From: JBDTOX01 sp039933015 | Lineage (GTDB): Bacteria > Pseudomonadota > Gammaproteobacteria > Burkholderiales > Methylophilaceae | NCBI GenBank assembly: GCA_039933015.1 | Contig: JBDTOX010000064.1 | Coordinates: 1 to 21,540 of the forward strand | Length of the DNA stretch: 21,540 nucleotides | Reading direction: 5' to 3' | Shown here: positions 1 to 7,953 of the stretch, in pieces | Layout: every line of letters begins with the position of its first letter | Numbering within the stretch: position 1 is the first letter of the stretch | Made by a program: the position numbers and the translations under genes | The notes under the pieces: model-generated | Told to the model about the DNA's origin: nothing | Database searches by the model: none | The model's input: only the letters and a program-made list of their open reading frames with translations

Positions 1-81
1 GTGGGCACCTGGGATAATCCCGTGGAAGTAAAAACAGAAAACCAGCCGACCTCGCCAAGTTCCACACCACTAGGTAAATGA
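1..81 (+). CDS. yhdP: C-terminal end of probable YhdP (AsmA-like) protein, partial
   Basis: An open frame runs in from the left edge and stops at TGA 79-81. The 26 visible residues begin VGTWDNPVEVK and end in a polar Pro/Ser/Thr tail. A G-[ST]-W-x-[ND]-P-x-[VI] ending is typical of the last beta strand of YhdP/AsmA-like proteins, large envelope proteins that help move phospholipid to the outer membrane. In many betaproteobacteria yhdP lies directly before a nitrilase-like gene and tldD, as here. The fragment is too short for firm assignment, so the name rests mostly on gene order. Confidence 0.5.
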   Translation: MGTWDNPVEVKTENQPTSPSSTPLGK

Positions 82-145
82 AGCGGGGCAAATAAGGTAT
101 TATTTAGGCTACAAATCAAAAAGAAAGTCGTACGGAACCAGAAAA

Positions 146-1024
146 ATGCCTATCAAATCACGCGACAAACTTGCCAAGAGCGGTCTCGTTAAAACCCCAA
201 AATCCACGACCACAGGGATTGTAAAAATTGCAGGTATCCAGATGGCTTCTGGCCCTCATGTATCGGCAAACCTGAGCGAAGCCGAGCGCCTGATAGAAAT
301 TGCCGTTAACCAGGGCGCTAAATTGGTCGCGCTGCCTGAGTATTTCGCCATCATGGGTTTCAAAGATGCCGACAAGGTAGCCGTACGGGAAAAGGAAGGT
401 AGTGGGCCGATTCAGCGCTTTCTTTCAAAAACCGCCAAAAAACATCAAATCTGGCTGATTGGCGGTTCAGTGCCGCTGGAAGCCAGCACGCCGGGCAAAG
501 TACGTAACGCCTGCCTCGTTTATGACGACAAAGGCAAGCAAGTGGCACGTTATGACAAAATCCACTTATTTGGCCTGAATCTGGGCAACGAGAACTATCG
601 TGAGGAAAACACGATAGAGTCCGGGGATAAAGTTGTCGTTGTGGACACCCCGTTCGGCAAGATAGGTTTGTCCATTTGTTATGATTTGCGCTTCCCGGAA
701 CTGTACCGTGCCATGGGCGAAGTGGACATTATCGTTGTGCCCTCGGCTTTCACCGAAACCACCGGCAAGGCTCATTGGGAAAGCCTGATCCGCGCACGTG
801 CGATTGAGAATCTGAGCTATGTGCTGGCACCGGCGCAAGGCGGTTATCACCTTTCCGGACGTGAAACCCATGGCAACAGCATGATCGTGGACCCCTGGGG
901 CGTAGTGCTTGATCGCTTGCCTCGGGGCTCCGGTGTAGTAGTAGCCACGATTAATTCCGGCTATCAGAGCAGCCTGCGCAACAGTTTGCCGGCGCTGAAG
1001 CACCGCACGATCTTTAAGTGCTAA
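146..1024 (+). CDS. Carbon-nitrogen hydrolase (nitrilase superfamily, Nit/omega-amidase-like)
   Basis: This 292-residue cytoplasmic protein belongs to the nitrilase/amidase superfamily, which hydrolyses non-peptide C-N bonds of small amides. The catalytic triad is visible: Glu65 in LVALPEYF, Lys138 in RYDKIHLF and Cys178 in LSICYDLRFPE. The CYDLRFPEL context matches the Nit1/Nit2/YafV-like branch (omega-amidases, deaminated-glutathione amidases) rather than true nitrilases. The core begins near residue 27 (VKIAGIQMASG), so about 25 Lys/Ser-rich residues precede the usual start; I see no in-frame ATG nearer the core. A GGAA 8 bases upstream of ATG 146 can serve as ribosome binding site. The gene starts 64 bp after the yhdP stop and 174 bp precede tldD. 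Family is certain; substrate cannot be told from sequence. Confidence 0.9.
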   Translation: MPIKSRDKLAKSGLVKTPKSTTTGIVKIAGIQMASGPHVSANLSEAERLIEIAVNQGAKLVALPEYFAIMGFKDADKVAVREKEGSGPIQRFLSKTAKKHQIWLIGGSVPLEASTPGKVRNACLVYDDKGKQVARYDKIHLFGLNLGNENYREENTIESGDKVVVVDTPFGKIGLSICYDLRFPELYRAMGEVDIIVVPSAFTETTGKAHWESLIRARAIENLSYVLAPAQGGYHLSGRETHGNSMIVDPWGVVLDRLPRGSGVVVATINSGYQSSLRNSLPALKHRTIFKC

Positions 1025-1122
1025 TAACAGTCTTAAAATTTGTGCGGCTTTTATCAATAACTTCATAACCTTTCAAATTAATTACTGTCAGACCATTAAT
1101 TCTAATTGCAGAATTTACGTGG

Positions 1123-1157
1123 CGAGGCTCAGCCTCGTTGCTGCTATATTTGCAGCA
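1123..1157. repeat. Two adjacent small hairpins upstream of tldD
   Basis: Two inverted repeats sit back to back in the gap before tldD. The first is CGAGGC-TCA-GCCTCG (1123-1137). The second is TGCTGC-TATATTT-GCAGCA (1139-1157). Neither is followed by a T-run, so a standard intrinsic terminator is unlikely. They end about 40 bases before the tldD ATG and may be a leader structure or an attenuated end of the upstream transcript. Confidence 0.45.
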
Positions 1158-1198
1158 CCCCTATTTGTAATAACCATAGATATCGAAAGCAGTGAGCG

Positions 1199-2674
1199 AT
1201 GAAGCCAGAATCTTTACCTACAAGTTCCAGCCCGGAAGCGGGTTCGCACTTCAGCACAGCGACCGAGACACTGCTTGCGCCATCGGCGCTTGACCTGCCC
1301 GCTTTACAAGGCGTGCTGGGCAGCATCATGTCGCACAAGGTGGATTATGCCGATCTCTATTTTCAATATAGCCGCTCCGAAAGCTGGGGCCTGGAAGAAG
1401 GCCAGGTCAAATCCGGCAATTTCAGTATAGACCAAGGCGTAGGCGTGCGTGCCGTCAGCGGCGAGAAAACTGCATTCGCCTACTCTGACGATATCCATTT
1501 GCCAGCCCTGCAGCAAGCGGCCAGTGTTACACGCGCCATTGCGTCTCAGGGCAGCGAACAGACTGCGCAGGCCGTTACACGCCAGCACGTGCCACAACTC
1601 TATATTCCGCATGACCCAATTGCCTCATTGAGCGCCGACGCAAAAGTCAGGCTCTTGGAAAAACTGGAGGCTTACGCACGCAAGGCCGACCAGCGTATCA
1701 CTCAGGTGATGGCATCCATCGCCGGTGAATACGAAGTAGTCATGGTGGCACGTCATGATGGTGTCATGGCTGCCGACGTCCGCCCCTTGGTCAGACTCTC
1801 GATCCAGGTGATTGCCGAGTACGACGGACGTCGCGAGCAAGGCTCAGCCGGTGGCGGTGGTCGCTTCGATTACAGCTATTTTACTGATGAAGTTTTAGAG
1901 GACTATGCCCGCAAAGCTGTACATCAGGCCCTCACCAACCTTGACGCCAAGCCAGCCCCTGCGGGCAGCATGACGGTGGTACTGGGCGCCGGCTGGCCCG
2001 GCATTTTGCTGCATGAAGCGATTGGCCACGGCCTTGAAGGCGATTTCAACCGCAAAGGCAGTTCCGCCTTCACTGGCAAAATTGGGCAGCGCGTGGCGTC
2101 CCCCGGCGTGACAGTAGTTGATGATGGCACCCTTGTAGATCGTCGCGGCTCGCTCAATGTGGATGACGAAGGCAACCCGACCCAGCGCACGGTACTCATT
2201 GAAGATGGCATCTTGCGCGGCTATATGCAGGACAGCCTTAATGCGCGTCTGATGGGCATGCCGCTTACCGGCAATGCACGCCGGGAATCCTATGCGCATA
2301 TCCCGATGCCGCGTATGACCAACACCTACATGCTCAATGGCAATATGCCGCCCGAAGAAATCATACGCTCAGTGAAAAAGGGTCTGTATGCCGCCAATTT
2401 TGGTGGTGGTCAGGTAGATATCACCAGTGGCAAGTTTGTCTTTTCAGCAGCAGAAGCCTGGATGATAGAAGACGGCAAGCTTACCTATCCGGTTAAGGGT
2501 GCAACCTTGATAGGCAATGGTCCAGACGTGCTTACACGCGTTTCCATGATAGGTAATGACATGACGCTGGATCCCGGTGTCGGCACCTGCGGCAAGGAAG
2601 GCCAGAGTGTTCCGGTCGGGGTTGGTCAACCAACTTTACGCATTGATGGCTTGACGGTAGGTGGAACGGTTTAA
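1199..2674 (+). CDS. tldD: Metalloprotease TldD
   Basis: TldD is the catalytic partner of TldE (PmbA). The heterodimer is a zinc metalloprotease that degrades unfolded peptides, matures peptides such as microcin B17, and affects CcdA and gyrase-related phenotypes. The 491 residues match family length. The N-terminal domain carries DYADLYFQYSRSESW and IDQGVGVRAVSGEKTAFAY. The zinc motif HEAIGHGLE gives His272, Glu273 and His277, with the third ligand probably Cys464 in GVGTCGKEGQ. ATG 1199 gives about 15 extra N-terminal residues compared with E. coli TldD but has an acceptable purine-rich stretch upstream. No tldE/pmbA is in the window; the two genes are often unlinked. The gene follows the nitrilase-like gene on the same strand. 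Confidence 0.97.
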   Translation: MKPESLPTSSSPEAGSHFSTATETLLAPSALDLPALQGVLGSIMSHKVDYADLYFQYSRSESWGLEEGQVKSGNFSIDQGVGVRAVSGEKTAFAYSDDIHLPALQQAASVTRAIASQGSEQTAQAVTRQHVPQLYIPHDPIASLSADAKVRLLEKLEAYARKADQRITQVMASIAGEYEVVMVARHDGVMAADVRPLVRLSIQVIAEYDGRREQGSAGGGGRFDYSYFTDEVLEDYARKAVHQALTNLDAKPAPAGSMTVVLGAGWPGILLHEAIGHGLEGDFNRKGSSAFTGKIGQRVASPGVTVVDDGTLVDRRGSLNVDDEGNPTQRTVLIEDGILRGYMQDSLNARLMGMPLTGNARRESYAHIPMPRMTNTYMLNGNMPPEEIIRSVKKGLYAANFGGGQVDITSGKFVFSAAEAWMIEDGKLTYPVKGATLIGNGPDVLTRVSMIGNDMTLDPGVGTCGKEGQSVPVGVGQPTLRIDGLTVGGTV

Positions 2675-2740
2675 TATCATGACACCGGGGTTACCATCCC
2701 GCCTCGAAGCATTGAAGTCCATCAAACGAAAGGATCGGCA

Positions 2741-3028
2741 ATGACCGCAACGAAGAGCAAGTCCGAGAACACACCTGCAACTCCTAAAGCCGCAGCTGAA
2801 AAAGCGGCATCCGTCACACAAGCCTCAGTAGCCGTCAAAGTACCCGCCAAGAAACCGGCTGCAGCAAAAAAAACCGCCGCCCCTGAACATAAAATCAGCC
2901 CGGAAGAGCGCTATCGCATGGTAGAAGTTGCCGCCTATTTTCTGGCCGAAAGTAACGACTTCGGTGGTAACCCTGTGGAATACTGGACAGCAGCAGAAGC
3001 GCAAATCGCAAAACTACTAAAAAAGTAG
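2741..3028 (+). CDS. Small DUF2934 protein with Lys/Ala-rich N-terminal tail
   Basis: This 95-residue protein has two parts. Residues 1-50 are low-complexity and rich in Lys, Ala, Pro, Thr and Val, with repeats such as VPAKKPAAAKK, similar in composition to histone-H1-like tails. Residues 51-95 form a small helical module beginning SPEERYRMVEVAAYFLAE and containing NPVEYWTAAEAQI, which fits DUF2934 (helix, Gly-containing turn, W-x-x-AE-x-x-I/L). DUF2934 has no established biochemical role. A strong AAGGA ribosome binding site lies 6 bases before ATG 2741, which supports a translated gene. It stands 66 bp after tldD and 171 bp before mfd, same strand. Nucleic-acid binding by the basic tail is inference only. 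Confidence 0.88.
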   Translation: MTATKSKSENTPATPKAAAEKAASVTQASVAVKVPAKKPAAAKKTAAPEHKISPEERYRMVEVAAYFLAESNDFGGNPVEYWTAAEAQIAKLLKK

Positions 3029-3038
3029 TCTCTTAGCA

Positions 3039-3088
3039 GGATAGCTATCCGGCAGGTAACCGTCGGCACATTTGCCGAGTGGTTACTG
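3039..3088. repeat. 12-bp palindrome and imperfect hairpin after the DUF2934 gene
   Basis: GGATAGCTATCC (3039-3050) is a perfect 12-bp palindrome. Just after it, 3053-3088 can fold as CAG(G)TAACC pairing with GGTTACTG, enclosing CGGCA/TGCCG. No T-run follows, so an intrinsic terminator is doubtful. The pair lies between the small basic-protein gene and the mfd promoter region. Confidence 0.4.
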
Positions 3089-3157
3089 TTGGTGGTGCAT
3101 CAATTCGCCCGGCTTCATTTTGGGCATCACGCATAGTCGTCAGCATTAGGCAGCGGC

Positions 3158-3163
3158 TATAAT
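3158..3163 (+). promoter_or_regulatory. Candidate -10 element (TATAAT) of an mfd promoter
   Basis: A consensus TATAAT lies 36 bases before the mfd ATG at 3200. Transcription would begin near 3170, after the alternative TTG codon at 3167, which favours the ATG as the true start. The -35 region is poor: only weak matches such as TCGTCA at a short 15-bp spacing. Confidence 0.45.
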
Positions 3164-3199
3164 ACGTTGTTTACTCATTCTTCCCGACGGCAACAATTC

Positions 3200-6100
3200 A
3201 TGCAGTTTTTCCTGCCTATTCCGGCACCCGGCCAATCTGAACGCGTTAACCCGCAACCCTCCGGCACGGACAGCCTGGCCTTGGCACAGCTTGCACTGCG
3301 CCTGGCTGAACAGAAAAACAAACCTGGCAGGACGCCTTTAGTCGTCATTACCGCCAACGCTTTTGAAGCACAACGCTTGCTGGAAGAGATTCCCTGGTTC
3401 GCGCCTACTTTATGCGTGAATTTGCTGCCAGACTGGGAAACGCTACCTTACGATCATTTTTCTCCACACCCGGATTTGATCTCGGAACGGCTGGCTACGC
3501 TTTACCAAATCAGCCAGAACGCCTGCGACATTATCATTGTGCCTGCGGGTACCGCCTTGTTGCGCCTGCCTGCACAAGCCTATTTGGCTGCGCATACCTT
3601 CATGCTGAAAAAAGGCCAGCGGCTGGATCTGGAAGCGCTGCGCACGCAATGCGCCGAGGCTGGCTATCATCATGTCAGCCAGGTCATGAGTCCAGGCGAA
3701 TTCAGCGTACGTGGCGGACTGATAGACCTGTTTCCCATGGGCAGTACGCTGCCCTACCGCCTCGACCTGTTTGACGACGAAATTGAAACGATTCGCACTT
3801 TTGATGTGGACACGCAGCGCAGCCTTTACCCCGTAAACGAGATTCGCCTGTTGCCCGCGCGCGAATTCCCGCTTGATGACAATGGCATTGCCCGCTTCCG
3901 TCAGAATTTCCGCGAGACGTTTGAAGGTGATCCTTCGCGCAGCCGCATTTATAAGGATGTAAGCAAAGGTATCGCCAGCGGCGGTATCGAATGGTATCTG
4001 CCACTGTTTTTCGAGCACACTGCGACGCTACTGGATTATCTGCCGGACAATGCCCTGCTCTGCCTGCATGGCAACCTGGACCAGGCCGCACAAAGCTTTT
4101 GGCATGAGGCTCAATCACGCTATCGCCTGCTAGCGCATGATACTGAACGTCCGATTCTCAAACCTGAACTGCTGCTGATAAAAGCCGAAGATTTTTTCAG
4201 TCAAACGCACCACTATGCGCGGCTGCAACTCAGCACAGAAAACGTCCCCACAGGCCTGCCAGCGCTTGACATTGAGCGCCGCGCCGAACATCCATTACAT
4301 AAGCTGCAAGCCTACATAGCACAAACCCCAGGCCGGGTGCTCATTACCGCAGAAAGCTTGGGGCGACGCGAAACCATGCTGCAATTGATGACTGAACAAG
4401 GGTTGCGCCCCACAACCTGCGAAACCTGGGAAGAGTTTCAGGCATCCAGCGAACACCTGATGCTGGGTATCTCATCGCTGCATGGCGGGTTTGTAGCGGA
4501 CACGAGCCTTGCGCTTGCAGATTTCGCTCTGGTTACAGAAGCCGAACTTTATGCCGCCACGGTGCGCCAGCAACGCCGTCGTGACAAGGATAGAGCGCGC
4601 AGCACCGAGGGCATGCTCAAGGATCTTTCCGAGCTGCGCGAAAACGACCCGGTTGTGCATGAACAGCATGGTGTAGGACGTTACCGTGGCCTGGTCAATC
4701 TGGATTTCGGCGAAGGCGAAACCGAGTTCCTGCTGCTGGAATACGCAGGCGACGACAAGCTCTACGTGCCAGTTTCCCAGCTATTCATGATCTCGCGTTA
4801 CTCCGGCGGCCCTCCGGAATCAGCGCCCCTGCATCGTCTGGGCAGCGGTCATTGGGAAAAAGCCAAGAAAAAAGCGCTCAAGCAAATCCGCGATACCGCC
4901 GCCGAATTGCTCAACCTCTATGCTCAGCGCGCTGCACGTCGCGGCCATGCGTTCACACTCAGCCTGCATGATTATGAAACCTTTGCTGAAGGGTTCCCGT
5001 TTGAAGAAACGCCCGATCAGCTATCCGCCATTGAAGCCGTCATCAGTGACATGCAGTCTGGCAGACCCATGGACAGGCTGGTCTGCGGCGATGTCGGCTT
5101 CGGCAAGACTGAAGTCGCCCTGCGCGCAGCTTTCGTTGCCGTAATGGGCGGCAGGCAAGTCGCGGTTCTGGTACCCACCACGCTGCTGGCTGAACAGCAC
5201 TTCAACAACTTTAGCGACCGCTTTGCCGAATGGCCGATCAAGATCGCCGAAATCTCGCGTTTCCGCACCGCCAAAGAACAGGCTGAGGCCCTTAAAGGCC
5301 TGGCAGACGGCAGCATCGACATCATCATCGGCACGCACCGGCTCATACAGAAAGACGTCAAGTTCAAGAATCTGGGCCTGGTGATCCTGGACGAAGAGCA
5401 TAGGTTCGGCGTACGCCAGAAAGAACAGCTCAAAGCCATGCGCGCCGAGGTCGATGTGCTCACGCTCACCGCCACGCCGATTCCGCGTACACTGTCGATG
5501 GCGATGGAGGGCCTGCGCGAGTTCTCCGTGATTACTACGCCGCCGCAGAAACGACTCTCCATCAAGACCTTTGCCACCGACTATTCGGAAGGCATCATCC
5601 GCGAAGCCGCCATGCGTGAATTCAAGCGCGGCGGGCAGATGTACTTCCTGCATAACGAGGTTGACACCATCTTCGTCATGCGCGAGAAGCTGGAGCGCAT
5701 ACTGCCGGAAGCCCGCATTGGCATTGCCCACGGCCAGCTGCGCGAGCGCGAGCTGGAACACGTGATGCGTGACTTTTACCAGCAGCGCTTCAATCTGCTG
5801 CTGTGTACCACGATTATCGAAACCGGCATTGACGTACCGACCGCCAATACCATAATCATGAATAAGGCCGACAAATTCGGCCTGGCCCAGCTGCACCAAC
5901 TGCGTGGCCGTGTCGGCCGCTCGCACCATCAGGCTTACGCTTACCTACTGACCGAGCCAGACAGAAAAATTACGCCGCAGGCGCAAAAGCGGCTGGATGC
6001 CATTCAGTTGCTGGAGGATCTGGGCGCGGGCTTCCACCTCGCCATGCACGATCTGGAAATCCGCGGCGCGGGCGAGCTGCTGGGCGATTCGCAAAGCGGT

Positions 6101-6634
6101 GAAATGCAGGAAATCGGCTTCAGCCTTTACTCCGACATGCTGGCCCACGCCGTCAAAAGGCTCAAGGAAGGCAAGGAGCCGGACCTCTCAGCGCCATTAG
6201 GGGTGACTACAGAAATCAATCTGCATACCCCGGCCCTGCTGACCAACGACTATTGCCCGGACGTACACGAGCGACTGGTACTCTACAAGCGCCTCGCCAA
6301 TTGCGCGAATGACGACGAACTCGACACCATGCAGGAGGAACTCATAGACCGCTTTGGCCTGTTGCCGCAACAAGGCGAAGCACTGCTTGCCTGTCACAGA
6401 TTACGCGTGTCCGCCAAGCCGCTGGGCATCGTCAAAATTGATGCCAGCAGCGATGCCATTCAGTTACAGTTCAGCCAGCACAGCGAACTCGACCCGACCA
6501 AGCTGGTTGCCATGCTGCAACGTGACCGCCGCTGTCGCATGAATGGGCCGGACAAACTGCGTGTAACACTACAATTGCCAGACATTCTTGACCGCTCTGA
6601 CTTCATTAAAATACTGCTTAAGGAATTAGTCTGA
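3200..6634 (+). CDS. mfd: Transcription-repair coupling factor Mfd
   Basis: Mfd displaces RNA polymerase stalled at DNA lesions and recruits UvrA to start nucleotide excision repair. From ATG 3200 the protein has 1144 residues, close to the 1148 of E. coli Mfd, and starts MQFFLPIPAPGQ, as is usual for betaproteobacterial Mfd. A TTG at 3167 would add 11 residues but has weak support. In order one sees the UvrB-like N-terminal region (LPDWETLPYDHFSPH), the RNA-polymerase-interacting domain starting near residue 483 (DPVVHEQHGVGRYRGL), and the RecG-like translocase with Walker A GDVGFGKT near 630-637, DEEH near 731-734 and TATPIPRTL. The TRG region and C-terminal TRCF domain follow. No disruption is seen. 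dedA starts 19 bp downstream, so the two may be co-transcribed. Confidence 0.97.
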   Translation: MQFFLPIPAPGQSERVNPQPSGTDSLALAQLALRLAEQKNKPGRTPLVVITANAFEAQRLLEEIPWFAPTLCVNLLPDWETLPYDHFSPHPDLISERLATLYQISQNACDIIIVPAGTALLRLPAQAYLAAHTFMLKKGQRLDLEALRTQCAEAGYHHVSQVMSPGEFSVRGGLIDLFPMGSTLPYRLDLFDDEIETIRTFDVDTQRSLYPVNEIRLLPAREFPLDDNGIARFRQNFRETFEGDPSRSRIYKDVSKGIASGGIEWYLPLFFEHTATLLDYLPDNALLCLHGNLDQAAQSFWHEAQSRYRLLAHDTERPILKPELLLIKAEDFFSQTHHYARLQLSTENVPTGLPALDIERRAEHPLHKLQAYIAQTPGRVLITAESLGRRETMLQLMTEQGLRPTTCETWEEFQASSEHLMLGISSLHGGFVADTSLALADFALVTEAELYAATVRQQRRRDKDRARSTEGMLKDLSELRENDPVVHEQHGVGRYRGLVNLDFGEGETEFLLLEYAGDDKLYVPVSQLFMISRYSGGPPESAPLHRLGSGHWEKAKKKALKQIRDTAAELLNLYAQRAARRGHAFTLSLHDYETFAEGFPFEETPDQLSAIEAVISDMQSGRPMDRLVCGDVGFGKTEVALRAAFVAVMGGRQVAVLVPTTLLAEQHFNNFSDRFAEWPIKIAEISRFRTAKEQAEALKGLADGSIDIIIGTHRLIQKDVKFKNLGLVILDEEHRFGVRQKEQLKAMRAEVDVLTLTATPIPRTLSMAMEGLREFSVITTPPQKRLSIKTFATDYSEGIIREAAMREFKRGGQMYFLHNEVDTIFVMREKLERILPEARIGIAHGQLRERELEHVMRDFYQQRFNLLLCTTIIETGIDVPTANTIIMNKADKFGLAQLHQLRGRVGRSHHQAYAYLLTEPDRKITPQAQKRLDAIQLLEDLGAGFHLAMHDLEIRGAGELLGDSQSGEMQEIGFSLYSDMLAHAVKRLKEGKEPDLSAPLGVTTEINLHTPALLTNDYCPDVHERLVLYKRLANCANDDELDTMQEELIDRFGLLPQQGEALLACHRLRVSAKPLGIVKIDASSDAIQLQFSQHSELDPTKLVAMLQRDRRCRMNGPDKLRVTLQLPDILDRSDFIKILLKELV

Positions 6635-6653
6635 TGCCTAAGGATCTAATCAC

Positions 6654-7286
6654 ATGCTAGAAAAATTCATTGCCCTGCTTGCCACCTGGATCATCAGCGT
6701 TATTTCCACCCTGGGTTATAGCGGCATTGTGTTGCTGATGGCGATCGAGTCAGCCTGTATTCCGCTGCCCTCGGAAATCATCATGCCATTTTCCGGCTAC
6801 CTCGTGTTCAAGGGTGAAATGACGTTATGGGGCGTGGCGCTGGCAGGTGCGCTGGGCTGTGTGCTGGGCTCGATCCCGGCTTATTACCTGGGCATGTACG
6901 GCGGCCGGCCGCTGGTGGAAAAATACGGCAAGTGGGTGCTGATTTCGCAACACGACCTGCATTTGGCTGACCGGGCATTCGAAAAATATGGTGACATTAT
7001 CATCTTCATTGGCCGCATGTTGCCCGCAGTGCGCACCTTTATCGCCTTCCCCGCTGGTATCGCCCGCATGCACATGGGCAAGTTCATCGCCTATACCTTC
7101 GTTGGCTCACTCATCTGGTGCTGGGTGCTGGCGTACGCTGGCATGAAGTTTGGCGAGCACTGGGATGAGCTTAAAGTGTATTTTCACCAGTTCCACTACG
7201 TCATCGTAATCGCAGCGGTGATTTTCGTAGTGTGGTATGTGCGGCGGCATCTCAAGGCGATTCGCCGCTCACCTCATCACCGCTAG
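6654..7286 (+). CDS. DedA-family (SNARE-associated / VTT) membrane protein
   Basis: This 210-residue inner-membrane protein has hydrophobic segments near residues 5-30, 58-80, 115-135, 145-163 and 182-197. DedA proteins support membrane homeostasis, and some members flip undecaprenyl phosphate or other lipids. Conserved membrane-embedded charges are present: Glu32 and Glu41 in the IESACIPLPSEI segment, and Arg121 and Arg127 in FIGRMLPAVRTF. The arginines have the same six-residue spacing as the essential Arg pair of E. coli YqjA/YghB. AAGGA lies 9 bases before ATG 6654. The last 35 bp overlap, tail to tail, the final pseudopilin gene of the opposite strand. The exact lipid substrate is unknown. 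Confidence 0.93.
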   Translation: MLEKFIALLATWIISVISTLGYSGIVLLMAIESACIPLPSEIIMPFSGYLVFKGEMTLWGVALAGALGCVLGSIPAYYLGMYGGRPLVEKYGKWVLISQHDLHLADRAFEKYGDIIIFIGRMLPAVRTFIAFPAGIARMHMGKFIAYTFVGSLIWCWVLAYAGMKFGEHWDELKVYFHQFHYVIVIAAVIFVVWYVRRHLKAIRRSPHHR

Positions 7287-7953
7287 TCCAGTCTTGACTG
7301 GCATTGGATGATGAATCCGCATCGGCGTCATCCTGTTGTCCGGCCTCGCCTTCCACCTGCCCGAATGGATTGTCTGGATCGTTGATGAAGCCGTTGCTAT
7401 CATCGCCAGACCTGACCAGATCGGCACTGCCATCCAAGGGTTGGTAAATAAATTTCCAGTCGGAATAATGCAAGGCAGGGTGCTCATCTATGGCTTTCAT
7501 GAGGTCTTCATCCAGATTGGTGCGTATGGGGGGCAAGCTGGATCTACTATATATACCCACTATGCCGCCTTGCGAGTTGCGCACCAGTTGCCAATCTGCC
7601 CTGTTGTCCCTGGCATCAGCGCGCACAATTCCGGTACGCATAGGATCGGCATAAATACGCCGCAGGTGCCGTACTGGCTTGGGAAAGCGATTATCCTGCA
7701 ATAATTCCTCGAGCTTGCGTGGGTATTGCTTGGCGCCGGGCGATTTTTCGTAATAGCTGGCAATGGCCTGGCGGAATTGGTTTCCCACAAACAGCAACTG
7801 TTCCTCGCGGTCACGCTGCGCGGCGTGCTCGATCTGCTCGGTGGTAATACCCAGCATCAGCACGATGCCAGCGAGCACGCACAGCAGAGCCACATAGGCG
7901 AATCCCTGCTCATGCCCATTCCCACGATTACCAGGAAGCGAAAGGAGTGCCAT
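7252..7953 (-). CDS. Atypical prepilin-like protein, last gene of the secretion cluster
   Basis: The gene encodes 233 residues if it starts at ATG 7953, which overlaps the preceding pseudopilin gene by 26 bp. A 17-residue leader ends HEQG, followed by the hydrophobic helix FAYVALLCVLAGIVLMLGI, so this looks like a type IV prepilin cut by the shared prepilin peptidase. The usual Glu at mature position 5 is missing (FAYVA). An alpha-helical N-terminal stalk (QIEHAAQRDREEQLLFVGNQFR) and a globular region with YPRKLEELL follow. The last 40 or so residues are acidic and Ser/Asp/Gln-rich, probably disordered. Lack of Glu5 is known for GspK-type tip pseudopilins, but the sequence is not clearly GspK; a minor pseudopilin of the T2SS-like set is the safest call. 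The larger open frame upstream of 7953 overlaps the neighbour and is unlikely to be used. Confidence 0.75.
   Translation of the reverse strand: MALLSLPGNRGNGHEQGFAYVALLCVLAGIVLMLGITTEQIEHAAQRDREEQLLFVGNQFRQAIASYYEKSPGAKQYPRKLEELLQDNRFPKPVRHLRRIYADPMRTGIVRADARDNRADWQLVRNSQGGIVGIYSRSSLPPIRTNLDEDLMKAIDEHPALHYSDWKFIYQPLDGSADLVRSGDDSNGFINDPDNPFGQVEGEAGQQDDADADSSSNASQDWTSGDEVSGESP

Noticed and set aside
3167..3199. TTG 3167 as the start of mfd
   Set aside because: It overlaps the predicted transcription start and adds 11 residues not typical of Mfd; ATG 3200 fits family length and the usual N-terminus.
5021..5929. A 302-codon minus-strand open frame opposite mfd
   Set aside because: It lies entirely inside the conserved Mfd translocase coding region and has no domain; it is explained by codon bias of mfd.
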